Under the pieces are notes generated by a model. That model was not told where the DNA came from. It did no database searches and saw only the letters and a list, made by a program, of their open reading frames with translations. A stretch of DNA of 51,416 bases. It comes from Paraglomus occultum (Eukaryota > Glomeromycota > Glomeromycetes > Paraglomerales > Paraglomeraceae). Shown here piece after piece: positions 34,899-46,099 of this stretch. Within the stretch, counting starts at the first letter, position 1, and the number at the start of each line of letters is the position of its first letter. A program made the translations under genes and the position numbers. The stretch is from NCBI GenBank assembly GCA_910592205.1, contig CAJVPJ010000062.1, forward strand, positions 1 to 51,416. Direction: 5' to 3'.

Positions 34899-36271
34899 AT
34901 GAGCGCTGCTGCTGATGACATCAAAGAGCAAAAGCATCCAGATACAAAGGAGGCTGCTGCAAAATTTTGGCATAGTTTTCAACAAGAACGTGAAGGTATG
35001 TTATGAGTAATATATTTCGGCTTTTGTTCTAATCATCGTAGTAATTTCCTTTGTCCTCTTTCACCAGCAATACGTCAAAGCATATCAGATCTTTCTACGC
35101 AATCCCGTTCCGTAGTTTCTGGTCTATGTGACAAAATTCTCGAGCAGATTAATAATCTAGAGAAAAAGTTGATAGAAGCTACAATATATTTGCCGACATA
35201 TGATCAAAGACAGTTGACCTTGGTATGATTGAAGAGTATGACTTTGTTTTTTATCGTATTTGTAGTCTCATATTTACAAACTTTCTCAACTTTAAAATTA
35301 GCAAGTGAAATCTTTAAATGAAGAACTGAGTAAACAAAGATCGATCCTAATACCAAAAAGTAAATTTTCCTTTAAATCCAGGAAGACAGCAGCCATCTCT
35401 ACCAAACCTACATCTACTACTGGAACAGTATCATCACAGGCACAGCTGCCTGAAAAGTCTTCAGTTAACGAGTCTACTTTGCCGGCAATATCATCAAACT
35501 TTAAGATTATTACGCTTCATGATGAACAGGGAAAATACTTTGACATTAAATCCCTTGTTGCACTGGATGCAGATAATAAAATAGTGGACTTTCAACTATC
35601 AAATCTCACTGATTGCATCGTAAACCTAGTCAGTGCCGATATCATCATCGGTGCTATTCATATAAAGAATCTTAAAAACACATTGATTATGTCTGGTCCT
35701 GTTGGAAGCTCAATTTTGTCACATGGATGTGAAAGATGTGTATTTCTTGTTGGCTGTCACCAGGTAAGAGTCAAACCAAAGATTTGCATTATTACATGAA
35801 CGTCATTACTGATCAGTTAATGTGCTTTATGGTGATCAGTTTAGAATGCATGATTCTATTAAAATGAAGATATATTTGCATGTGACAAGCCATCCAATAA
35901 TTGAAGACTGTAGAGAGATACAGTTTGCACCATACACATTGGCAGTCGATGGGCTAGAACAGATGTTTGAAGTACGTTAACATAATATCAGTTACAGTTG
36001 CATGCTTACAATATGAAGGATGGCCGCATCACAATTATTTCTTAATGACTTGAATTTTTTACATTTAACTGCACAGAAGGCCAAGTTGGATCAGTCAATC
36101 AATCAGTATGATAAAGTTGAAGATTTTAAATGGTTAAAACAGCAAGCATCACCTAATTGGAGTTTATTACAAGAACAGGAATGGGAAAAGGATTGGCCTT
36201 TAAATATAAAAGACAGTAGTCAAGAATCAATTAAATGCATTTTAGATAACATTGTAAAATTAGAAGATTGA
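34899..36271 (+). CDS. TBCC: Tubulin-specific chaperone C (cofactor C)
   Basis: A five- or six-exon gene for tubulin-folding cofactor C, which with cofactors D and E triggers GTP hydrolysis by beta-tubulin and releases native dimers. Exon 1 (ATG 34899) starts 'MSAAADDIKEQKHPDTKEAA' and reads 'FWHSFQQERE'. Exon 2 gives a helical 'SISDLSTQSRSVVSGLCDKI' segment, the cofactor C N-terminal spectrin-like region. The C-CAP/beta-helix domain follows: 'VDFQLSNLTDCIVNLVSADI', 'AIHIKNLKNTLIMSGPVGSS', 'CERCVFLVGCHQ', 'FRMHDSIKMKIYLHVTSHPI' and 'IEDCREIQFAPY'. The catalytic Arg expected in the 'Q-x-R' type position is seen in 'CHQFRMHDS' after splicing. The end has 'VEDFKWLKQQASPNWSLL', also family-typical. 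The frame is intact. Confidence 0.88.
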
Positions 36272-36390
36272 AATATTTATTCATTGAATTCTACAAATAG
36301 AAACTTAGTAATAACAATGTCTTTGATAATGAGAATGAACGCACCATGGCAATCAAAAGACATTGAACTGGGAATGTCACTCTTTGCCAT

Positions 36391-37346
36391 TCATTCAGCA
36401 TCTGTATGAAATAAAGTCTGAACCGCTCTCTCTATCTTACGAGCATAACTCCAATGTATCAACAACCCACTTCCCCAACTTAAACTGCCATTTCCTATTC
36501 CCTCAGTACGAGTAACTTTTTGGTTACTATTGGCAGGAGCAGCAGTAAAGTTTTTTATTGCCAATGCCATCTGAGCGGCACATCTATCTTCCGAGAATCC
36601 ACCAACTCCGGTGCCAAATCCGGCACACACAATCTCATCAATTCTTTGGTGTTTGGAATTTTTACCTTCAGACTTGACAATAGCATTATGGTACCTCACA
36701 GCTGTTAACATTGCCCAAGTACATCTATAAACAATATCATCACTCTGGTCCAATGATTTAGGTGTTCTCATTGTTGGACAGTGGGCAATGTATCTCGGTG
36801 CATTCAAATGTTTATACTTCTTAATGCTGGACGACAATTCATTCACATCTACTATCAAACAAGTACCAACATTTTGTTCACCACACCATTTATCCTGTAT
36901 TTCTTTCTGGACTATTGGAACTAGTGCCTCAAACCCGCCATAATATTCGGAGATATAGTAATCTAATCCACCATCCATAAGGCCAAAACTGTTTGCGGGC
37001 GACACTACACATTGGAAGACACCCTTCGTAAAGAAATCCTGAAATGTTGTGTTATGTGTTTCAACTTTAAAGCCTTGAGTCGGATCAGTTAAATTGACTG
37101 AAGGAATCTTGGAGATTTCTTTGTCCCATGCTTTTACTAATGACTACGGATATCAAAAGTCAGGAATAGGTAAATAGACCTATCAAAAATCGATTCACTT
37201 TACTTTGCACATTCATAATTTTATTATTATAGCATCACATACAGATTACTATCGTTACTCACAGTTCTCGTATCTACCAAATGCAGTTTGAAGGCGTAAG
37301 GGGGGAGGTTTTCTTTAGACATTTCTGAAACATCGTTATCAGCCAT
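36391..37346 (-). CDS. Macro-domain-like protein
   Basis: Exon 1 starts at 37346 (MADNDVSEMSKENLPPY, ending 'LHLVDTRT'), with donor GTGAGT. The next exon starts after 'CCGTAG' at about 37143 and reads 'SLVKAWDKEI', then 'FKVETHNTTF' and 'VFQCVVSPANSFGLMDGGLD'. That last block is the ADP-ribose-binding loop of macro domains (Asn-Ser then Gly-Gly). Later parts are 'VGTCLIVDVNEL', 'RYIAHCPTMRTP' and 'VCAGFGTGVGGFSEDRCAAQ', the second binding loop. The whole protein is essentially one macro fold. Such stand-alone proteins bind or hydrolyse ADP-ribose derivatives; the substrate here is unknown. The gene converges with TBCC, with 119 bases between stops. Exon joins are in phase, so it appears functional. 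Confidence 0.8.
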
Positions 37347-38100
37347 TTCTCGCTCTTTGTTTTCAATTATTAGAAATGCTTGCTTTATATCGTTGAGAAC
37401 ATCAGTTGCCCCCTCCGTTCAAGGTACACTGAGCTTAAATGGTTTTTTTCTTGTCTATCCCCAAGTTAGTAACCAATCAGCCCTATTTTCCGCCATGCGC
37501 AATGTTGCACGAACATTGAGAATACCCGTTATTGCTCAGAGCCTATATCGTGTGATATACAGACGTCAGCCATCTAACCAAAGCGGTAATTTTCTGTATT
37601 AAAGAGTATGATGGCTAATTGCTACAATAAGCAGTAATATCCGCACATCATATACCACCACAATGCAATATATGTCATGAATACGTGATTTAATAAATAA
37701 TTTCCCTTGTGTACTTTATTCTATGGTTGTGCGTTGTTGACTCGAATAATAAAGAATTTGCATTCAGGTCACATATTTTACTCATTTGTTAAAAATTTAT
37801 GTAAATCTCATAATTGCTATAATTGTTCTATTATTTACCCCCTAATCTTTCGATCGTCAGTCGATCGAACTGAAACAATCTCTTTCGAACTCTTTGCTAT
37901 AACGTTAAACGACCAAGTGACTGGAATAATCCCTAAGGACAAGCAGATTCACGAACAATTACGAAAACCTGGGGACTAGTTTCTTAACGGTATTTCATCA
38001 AGTCAATGTTTTTCATAACCATCGTCATACAATCTACACGCTAGCTGCTAAATAAAACAATGTCTGCTATCACTCACTCCAGCCTTCTGTGGATAAACAA
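37347..38100. other. Divergent intergenic region
   Basis: Between the macro-domain gene and the TPR gene, which diverge. It should hold both promoters. The open frames here (plus 37357-37602 and 37707-37979) have no recognisable family and no clear start context; I do not call them genes. The second one ends with an ordinary-looking acidic stretch and is the more plausible of the two. Confidence 0.45.
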
Positions 38101-40236
38101 ATGCCACCACTATCGACGATTCACACAACACGGAACTCACAACGACATATTTTTACTACAAAAGACCACCGAACTACCAAAGGACAGAGCGGCTTTCGCC
38201 CAAGATGTAAACGTGCAATACGTCTTGCTTCACGCAGAATGTATGATGATGCACTTACTGAAATCAATGCTGCTATTAATAAACGTCCCAGTAAAGCTAT
38301 TGGCTATCTCATACGTGCCGCTATCCATCAGGCTCTCAATCTACCGCTAAAGTCACTTACCGATCTTGAAATAGTCTTATCTTCGCAGCCGGATAATCCC
38401 ACAGCATATCGTTTGCGTTCGATAGTCTTCTGTGGTATGGGCTTATATGACTATGCCAATCAAGATCGAAAACGACTTATACTCACACAGAACAATCAAT
38501 CAGACTTTTCAAACATTATAACTCCGCTTTATCGCAGAGTTAAATTCTCAAAAATAACCGTTCTAGAAAACATATTCTCGAATTCAGTGGCAAATCGCTT
38601 TGTAATGAGTGATTTTCATCCCAATTTGGAAACACATGCCGCCAGTTCACGTCTAATCTATCAATGTGCGAGAGCATTGTTTAATCTCGGGTCGTTTCAC
38701 GAATCATTGCAATATCTCGATAAAGCATTAGTTGACAGACCGTGGAGTACCAACTTGCTCGAACTATCTGCTCGAATATATTACAAACTAGATAGAGATC
38801 ATGACGCACTTGCTCAAATCAACAAATTACTTTGCAGGCGACCGAACAGGATATCTGCTCTGCAACTAAGAAGCGATACTTACTATGCACTCCATCGACA
38901 CAGGGAATCGCTCGTTGATTTAAATCGAATTCTCGAAATGGAACCAGATAACATTGAAGCTCTTTGTGACCGAGGAAATGTATACAGAAAAAGAGACAGA
39001 TATGATGACGCTCTGGCCGATTACAACAGAGCTTTGAAATTGGAGCCAAAATACTTTATTGCCTTGCAGAAGAGAGGACAGGTATACGAAGCATTACACA
39101 GATACAATGAAGCCTTGATTGATTTTACAGATGCACTCGCGCTACAACCAAAGAATACGTGGATACTTTATCGACGCAGCGAGATTTACTGTCGCCAAGG
39201 ATATCAAAGCAAAGCACTCTACGATCTTAACAAAGTCTTGAATCTCGAACCGGATGACTTTTGGGCAATTCGTGATCGAGGAGAAGTTTATTGCAAACTA
39301 CATCGATACGACGACGCCCTGGCTGATCTTAACAAGGCACTCAGTATTCGTTCAGAGAGTTCGTCTGCATTACGTATACGCGGAGATGTATACCGGATGA
39401 TGAGTAGGTACGATGAAGCTTTAGTGGATTTAAACAAGTCATTGGAGCTGAATGGCGATAATGCTACTGCATTTAAAAGCCGTGGTGAGTTATATCGCAC
39501 TCTTGGACAGTATGAAGCTGCATTGACCGACTTTAATCAGGCATTGAAGTTGCAACCGAAAAGTTACTCTGCTTTCAAGCTACGAGGACAGTTATATTTC
39601 CTGCAGAAACGATACGATGAGGCATTGGCAGATCTTGAGAGAGCGTTCACATTGAATAAGAACAGTGTATCGACACTCTGTATCAGGGCCAAAGTCTATT
39701 TAGCTATGGAACGACCTAAATTAGCACTTCAGTATCTTGATATGGCAATGGATATTAGGGCGCGTGATCCAGAAGCACTACGTACAAGGGCGGAGGTTTA
39801 TCTGATGCTTGATCGTTTCGACGAGGCATTGGATGATTTGAACAAATTATTATGGGTCGATCAAGACAATACTGACGCACTTTGTAAGAGAGCAACTATC
39901 TTCAAACTCAAAGGTCGTACTGACCAAGCACTTGATGATCTTAATCGGCTACTACCAATAGATTCATGTTATATTCCCGGTCTACTTGCGCGTGGAGAAG
40001 TTAATCTGATATTAGGACGATACGAAGAGGCACTTCGTGATTTGAATAATGCTATTGTCTTTGACCCTGATGATGCCTATACGTATGGTATTCGGGGACA
40101 AGTTCATCAAATGTTAAGGCAAGATGCAAAAGCAATGGCTGACTACGAGAAGAGTTTCAGGCTTGACTCAGAAGTTGAGTTTCCGATTATCAATAATGAA
40201 GAAATATATCACACATTGAAAATTATTGCACGGTAG
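38101..40236 (+). CDS. Tetratricopeptide-repeat protein
   Basis: An intronless gene of 711 codons from ATG 38101. After a basic N-terminus of about 40 residues the protein is nearly all 34-residue TPRs, about 16 of them. Typical units are 'RYDDALADYNRALKLEPK', 'RYNEALIDFTDALALQPK', 'RYDDALADLNKALSIRSE' and 'RYDEALVDLNKSLELNGD', each followed by a 'LxxRGEVYR' helix. A linker of about 65 residues without clear TPRs separates the first two or three units from the rest. TPR superhelices bind partner peptides. There is no catalytic domain and no signal peptide, so an adaptor or scaffold role is likely, but the partner is unknown. Long TPR proteins of this kind are expanded in Glomeromycotina. Lack of introns contrasts with most neighbours and fits spread by retroposition or recent duplication. 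Confidence 0.85.
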   Translation: MPPLSTIHTTRNSQRHIFTTKDHRTTKGQSGFRPRCKRAIRLASRRMYDDALTEINAAINKRPSKAIGYLIRAAIHQALNLPLKSLTDLEIVLSSQPDNPTAYRLRSIVFCGMGLYDYANQDRKRLILTQNNQSDFSNIITPLYRRVKFSKITVLENIFSNSVANRFVMSDFHPNLETHAASSRLIYQCARALFNLGSFHESLQYLDKALVDRPWSTNLLELSARIYYKLDRDHDALAQINKLLCRRPNRISALQLRSDTYYALHRHRESLVDLNRILEMEPDNIEALCDRGNVYRKRDRYDDALADYNRALKLEPKYFIALQKRGQVYEALHRYNEALIDFTDALALQPKNTWILYRRSEIYCRQGYQSKALYDLNKVLNLEPDDFWAIRDRGEVYCKLHRYDDALADLNKALSIRSESSSALRIRGDVYRMMSRYDEALVDLNKSLELNGDNATAFKSRGELYRTLGQYEAALTDFNQALKLQPKSYSAFKLRGQLYFLQKRYDEALADLERAFTLNKNSVSTLCIRAKVYLAMERPKLALQYLDMAMDIRARDPEALRTRAEVYLMLDRFDEALDDLNKLLWVDQDNTDALCKRATIFKLKGRTDQALDDLNRLLPIDSCYIPGLLARGEVNLILGRYEEALRDLNNAIVFDPDDAYTYGIRGQVHQMLRQDAKAMADYEKSFRLDSEVEFPIINNEEIYHTLKIIAR

Positions 40237-40566
40237 TTAGCATGTCGAGTTTGTCAATTGGACTATGCGTTTATTCGAGTCTGTTATATAGTCAAAGGAG
40301 TTTATTATTATTGCGGAATGAACGGATATTGAAACATTCATGTCGAGGTTATGGATTTTGGTAAAGATGAATGAGACTTTTGTAAATTATAAACAAGGAA
40401 CAATTTTGTTTTGAACTTGCTAGTCTGACATAAAGCGCAATTCTCAAGAATTAAGCACTAAATAAGCCATGACTACTAGTTTCGAACAACTCTAAGTAAA
40501 TAAATACGACTTTAGAGTTAAGTGCTAGTTTATTAATATAGCCAACTCTTGGAAAAAAGTGATTGA
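40237..40566. other. Convergent intergenic region
   Basis: 330 bases between the TPR stop codon and the AAA ATPase stop codon. AT-rich 3' flanks, no gene. Confidence 0.5.
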
Positions 40567-42918
40567 TTACAATGATAATTGTCTGAACTTTTCGTATCGG
40601 AGAATGTCTTTCTTGGATATTGAGGGTCGAACTAGTGCAAGCGCTCGTAAGAGATCACTTTGCGAAATGGCCATTTGCTTCGTAGAAATATAGAGCTTTG
40701 TTAGACTTGTCTGCCATTGGATCCAACAGTACGTCTGCTATATTTTGTTTAGACTGGTATACTTACTTCAGCATTTCCTCCCTCTTTACATCTCTTTAAT
40801 GCTAGTAAACCTGCCCTTTGAGTAAGAGCTTTCAAATCTGCGCCTGTGTAGTTTTCCGTGTTTCGAGCAATATCATCAAAGTCTACTTCATTAGAAAATC
40901 GTGTTCTCACGCTTAATAGATGTAATATATGCAACCGTTCTTCACGTAGCGGCGGTCGAACGTACACTATTCGATCAAGCCGCCCTATATTCAATAACGC
41001 AGCAAATACATTATTACGTGCGTAGCGAATAGAACCTGGTCATGACAAGCAGTTTACCCGGCCGTAATATGGTTCTATCAATCATTTCTGGATTGTTTGT
41101 TGCAGCAAGGATTATGACGGGAAGTTGTCTGGCAGTTAAAGCATCCAGCTCGAGAAATAGTTGAGATATCATCTGTGGGCAAAGATAAAGAATGGTAAGT
41201 TTAGTTGCATCTTCCTCGTCTGATCTTTTAAATCAGACATACCTTTTTGCCTAGCGTACCGCTCTCATCACGTAAACCAAATACAGTTTCCAACTCATCT
41301 AAAAAAATCACACATGGGCTTGATCGAGCAGCTATTCTGAACGCGTTAGCTATGGCTTTTTCAGACTCACCAACCTTGACAATTATACATTACGAGTAAG
41401 CCGTCTTGTCATTCCGTTATTGGGGGTCACTAACGAATATGTTACCTCGCCTTTGATTAAATCAGGTATCGACACTGGTAAAAAGTTGGCAGATGTCTCG
41501 GCTGCAACTGCTTTGGCTAAAAGGGTTTTGCCGGTTCCCGGAGGCCCAAATCTAAAATCAGAGATTACCGAGTTGGATAAAGACGGATAGCTTAGAGTTT
41601 TATCTCTGGCAATAATATACATACAATAAGACACCTTTTGATGGCTGAATTCCCATTCGTCGAAAAGCGTCTGCATGTTTATACGTCCACACGACAGACT
41701 CGTCTAAAATTTGCTAGGAATCATTTGAATTAGATGTAGAGTCATTAAATGATTGACATTTCAGCGTTCTCAAATCGTTACCTTTACGTCATCCAGCCCA
41801 CCAATATCGCTCCATCGAATCGGGTCAATTTTCTTTACATCGTTCTTTTCACGCAACGCGCTGATCTTAATATCTTTCATACTTTCAGCAAAGTCTTCGC
41901 GAGTAATAGGATATGCATCTGGTTTTCCTTATAACGACAGGTAAGTTGTTAGAAAAAAAGAATCAACAATGTTTGGTATTGGTTGGCGTACAATCTTGTA
42001 CCTGTTTCATCGATGCTTTTAATATTAGCGCGCTCAATAGCTATACGACAAAGTGCTGCCAAGTCAGCAGCAAGGTAGCCGTGGCATTTATCAGAGATGT
42101 CGTCCAAGTTGATGTTGGGAACTGTCTTAAGGCCATTAGTCAATGTTTTCAATATTTCGCGTCTCTGTACGGGTGTTGGCAGGTCGAGATGAATCTCGTC
42201 CTAGTTGACGCGAATGGTTAGATTAACAGTATTAACAATATAGCCCGCCGTAAATAGCACTGTACCTGAAACATGGTTCTGACAAGCGAGTTGAGTTTAG
42301 AGATATCTGTCGAAGTTCCGATCTATTCAAATGTTATGTAATTGAACGAACACTATTTATGTTGATAAGTTGCAGCTATACTTACCAGTAGAATTTTGAC
42401 GTCTTTGCTTATGATAGATGCGTAATCAATACAGGCCTGATGGGCAAAAACCATCGCTTCATCAACAGGAAAGAAAAGCTCTATATCCTCAAAGATGACT
42501 GTCTGAAGGGAGCAAGAAAATCAGTACTGTTAATCAGATCAGCCAGCGATCATTACAGTTTACTTACGTATACATGGTTCTTCTTTCACAACTTTGGTCA
42601 AATAAGCCCGTATACCTTTATCTGGATATGCAGGAAATTCGGCCGCTAGGTCTCCAACCGTAATGGAAAAAATCTGTTCAGATTTAGTCGATGTATAGAA
42701 CGGACAAATATCGGGGCTATAAGGCCAAGTATCACCTTAACTTTAAATAGTTTTGCAAGATGCGTTATTATATAAGTTTTTCCAATGCCAGTAGGTCCGT
42801 TAACAAGAATTAATTTCGGAATTTCAATGTTATGAATCAAACATTCGTCTCTTCTGTTGAATGCCAGATCGAACAATTGATGGAGTCTCGCATCCATTAC
42901 TTTAGTATTGACTAACAT
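40567..42918 (-). CDS. Tandem AAA ATPase, AFG2B/SPATA5L1-like
   Basis: A multi-exon gene with two AAA modules. The N-terminal module begins almost at once (ATG 42918): Walker A is '[19 protein letters not shown]', the Walker B position reads '[10 protein letters not shown]', and '[11 protein letters not shown]' and '[18 protein letters not shown]' follow. The second module has '[20 protein letters not shown]', '[11 protein letters not shown]', '[18 protein letters not shown]', and '[14 protein letters not shown]', whose arginine-finger motif is restored only by splicing of a 60-70 base intron near 41000. The end '[18 protein letters not shown]' resembles the SPATA5L1 C-terminus. No CDC48-type N domain is present. 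Relatives remodel pre-60S ribosomal particles or chromatin-bound complexes. AFG2, PEX6 or NVL were considered; the tail and missing N domain favour SPATA5L1. The acceptor of the last exon is ambiguous. Confidence 0.75.
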
Positions 42919-43137
42919 TATTATTATGAACCAATTAATTCAAAGCACAAAAGTGAGAGTGAATATTAATATATAGCAAAATTAAAATGTGGCTGGAGAG
43001 ATGAGCACGTATAAACTTAATGTTGCACAAAGTCGCAGTAAATTTTTATTATTCAATAATAATAACAAAATTCAAGTGTAAAAATCATTTCAATTTATCT
43101 CATAATAATATCATAATAATAAGTTTGTCTGCTGTCA

Positions 43138-44328
43138 TCACAAGCCTCGCAATTTATTTACCCGCGGTCTTGCAGCTCGAGGCGGATTTCGTCGCGGTTG
43201 TGGTGGCTGTGCCGTGTCGACCCTATAAAACAAACGTAAATAAATATCTAACTTGTAATAAAATAAAGTTTTACTAAAACTTACTGCCTTCTGTTCGAAT
43301 TTTGTGGTCTTGCGGCTCGGGGTGGGTTGCGTCTCGGCTGAGGTGGCTGCACCACAATTTCCCTTTAATGTTAAAGCAAATATTATTAATACCTTACCAA
43401 ATTTAATGATAAATAACGTCACAAAACTTACTGATTCCTCGTATCGACCGATCCTTGCTGGGTCGAGGAGGCTGGTGACTGTGATGGAGGTGCTATTTCA
43501 AAAAAAAAAAGTTACTTTAGCCAGAACGCTTTATAAATAAGTATTGTATGTCGAGAGTGTTTATTTTCACTTATGTCTACCTTGATTATCTTGCACCACA
43601 TCTCTTCTTCGCCCTGGCCATCTAGGTGAGTAATCAACCACGGGCGGGAGGGAAGGGGACATTCCTATTTGAAAAAAATATCACTTGTTTAAATAAAAAA
43701 AATGAATAAATAATTTAATAAATTTATTTATCTTATCCTGTTGAGGAGGAAGATTTCCCCGAGGCACCAAAACAGGTCTATTTCGTGGAAATATTCTATT
43801 CATGGCGTTAGTCGCCCTCAAACCCCACGGTGGAATGGAGTGAGGGCGTCTTTGCAGCGTTACGGAGACGTAGTCAGCCGGGCGGTTCATTGCCATATTT
43901 AATCCCCTGAGACTAAGTTCCAGCCTCCGCTCTCTTTAATAGAAAGCTTGAGGATCGATATGCTCCTCACGCCGCGATATCCAATGAATAGTTTACCTGC
44001 CTTCGGTTCTCCCTTTCCTCCTGACGCATTCGCTGGCTATACAAATGCTAGCGCGAAAACCTTCTTGTTTCATCCCACCTCGGCAGGTCTCTCCACTGCT
44101 GATAATCTTCGAGACGCATCGAATAGGCCCGGCGCCTTGCTGGTAGTATTTCTGACCCGTTAGCCAAGAAAACACGACAAAGCTACTTGATGCGACCAGC
44201 GCATTAAAATGTCGCCTCCTAATGGAGGCGAGAGCAACTTGAACTTGTTCTCCGTCCCTTGCCAGTCGTGCTGACACAACAAAACTCGGAACGGAGAAAA
44301 AATTTTGGGCGCTTGTGTCGTATTCCAT
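43138..44328 (-). CDS. Unrecognised Pro/Arg-rich protein, duplicated exon
   Basis: A gene of about six exons. Exon 1 (44328-43997) starts 'MEYDTSAQNFFSVPSF' and stays open for 110 codons. It joins in phase to exon 2 at 43933, giving 'RERRLELSLRGLNMAMNRPA' and 'SIPPWGLRATNAMNR'. Later exons give 'SPSLPPVVDYSPRWPGRRRD', 'APPSQSPASSTQQGS', and then two exons with the same peptide, QPPQPRRNPPRAARP, at 43305-43349 and 43165-43209, ending 'RVNKLRGL' at 43138. The downstream frame is fixed by the silent differences between the two copies. The junction from exon 2 to exon 3 is unresolved: the natural place (near 43735, 'CAACAG-GATAAG') lacks a GT donor, while a GT donor inside 'PPWG' would also keep phase. 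The protein is strongly basic and low-complexity, with no known domain and no signal peptide. It could be a nucleic-acid or SH3-binding protein; this is speculative. Confidence 0.55.
43165..43349 (-). repeat. Tandem exon duplication, 140-bp period
   Basis: Copies at 43305-43349 and 43165-43209 encode identical 15-residue peptides but differ at 9 of 15 codons, all silent. Each is preceded by its own intron. The intron sequences themselves are no longer alike. Confidence 0.8.
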
Positions 44329-46099
44329 TATAAAAGTTCGCTTGTTATCTTTTGCAAGGTAAAAGCGTAAAGCGCGTTATCTTGTTTACGAGGAATCTTA
44401 ACTAGTTAATTGGTTAAAAGAAGTATAGAATTCTTTCATAACAGGACAATTCTCAATAGTTAGTTTGGTTAATTGATTATGAGCCAAAGAAACTAATTTT
44501 AAATCTGGGCAATTTCTTATTATTCTTAGAGTTCACGTGATATTCCGGATTTGAAATACGTGATTACCACGTTATTATTACGTCAACTACTGCGGACAAT
44601 AGAACAATTGACTAGATTATAAACTTTGTTCATATAAAATTGGCTCTTTTATCTAACAATGGACAAGTCGGTCAGTTTAGCAGACAGGTAATTGAATCGG
44701 ATTACCATTACGAACATTCATGTTTGATTTTTATTTAATCGATGGGTTTCTATAATTTTGTTCAATCAACTTCGCAGGTTTTCATCAACATTACTATAAG
44801 GCTAATGGTAACTCGTTAGGAAGTTTATTTAGGTATTAATGAAAGTGATCGTCCCGGTAATTATTTTAATTTTCTTTATTAAAGATCTTCCTTCGGCGAT
44901 TAAGTTACCACTTTCGGAAACGATGCAGTTTTAACATTAAACATATGCTTGCACAGTTGGATGATATACGTAGTTTTTAAAGCAGTTTCTGTCACGTTTG
45001 CCGCATATAAATGACAAAATTTCCAAGTCTTTTAATAGGAATGTCTACATAGAAAGAATTGTGCGATATCAACAACTGCGACTCGATAAGATTCTAGTAC
45101 AACTTCCTCATTATTTTTTGAGATTTATCGCAAAACTTCAGTCGTCCGAACTTTTTTATTAAAAGCGTCCCAAACTCGTTGCTAATAATAATACCGTGCG
45201 TCCGCCATTGTTACTAGATTTGAAAAGGGCATAAAGGTATTCAGTTTTCTATAATTGGCAAGAGCGGGAATCATCAGCCGTTGACAATGTTCTCACGGTT
45301 ACAGATTTTCCATGGTAATGCATGAGACATCGACCGCTTAACTTGTATCGCAGTTGAAATTATGGAATCAGCTAAGGTATTGTAGAAAAAGTCACAGTCG
45401 GAAGAGAGCCCAATCAAAGCCTATACAAATTTGGTTTTGCATAATTGATTTCTATTTCTGGTAAAACACCTGACTGAATCATCTGCGGTTAAACAATTTG
45501 CTTCCCCTGTACATTCTCTCGTATGCCCCCGACTTGTTTTCTTGTGGCGCTAAATATTAATGGATAAGATATTGCCCTACATATAATATAGTACAACGTT
45601 CCCCTGAAGCTGCCATGTATATTTTGTATTCAATTTGTATCCTAATTAGAAATGAAGGAGCTGTAAAGTTGTAGTCGCCTTTAATCGTTATCACCATTTA
45701 AACCATTCATTACACTTTTCGAGAAACACTCTTTCCTAATTTCATAAACCCTATTTCATTTATAAACATGAAATTTTGCCATTAAATTTCGAGTTCTATC
45801 TCTTAATATTAAATTTGATAATCACGAGGGAAAAAAAACTTGCATTCTTATTACTATTTACTCTTATTATAATTATCGTTTAACTGCTCGTTTATTTACT
45901 ACAACTTACTAGTAATAGCAAGTGAATACAGCCGAAGTTGTGTATCAACGATCTGGATTAATTAACAGCACAGCCTTCGACGTCGAACCTTCGCTCAGCC
46001 CCCTTCCCCCCACCCCTCACCCCTTCCCCCGTTCTAGCAAATTCCCCTCTTCTCCCTTCTTCTTCTCTTATTCTTTCTACTGTTGTCTTTTAATTCGGA
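44329..46099. other. Divergent AT-rich intergenic region
   Basis: About 1.8 kb between the start of the Pro/Arg-rich gene and the start of the TMEM184-type gene. No gene was recognised on either strand. The right end carries a strongly pyrimidine-rich tract (separate entry), probably in the promoter or leader of the TMEM184-type gene. Confidence 0.5.
45995..46085 (+). promoter_or_regulatory. CT-rich tract before TMEM184-type gene
   Basis: A stretch of about 90 bases with almost only C and T on the plus strand, ending about 15 bases before the ATG at 46100. Such tracts are common in fungal core promoters and leaders of well-expressed genes. It contrasts sharply with the AT-rich surroundings. 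Confidence 0.5.

Noticed and set aside
37357-37979. Two plus-strand frames of 81 and 90 codons
   Set aside because: No family resemblance; the first overlaps the promoter and start of the macro-domain gene; neither has convincing start context.
43991-44328. A frame reading 'MRLEDYQQWRDLPRW' with an in-frame stop at 44048-44050 and a possible 24-base intron (44037-44060)
   Set aside because: The alternative frame is open throughout, starts with ATG at 44328 and joins the next exon in phase, so no stop read-through or micro-intron is needed.
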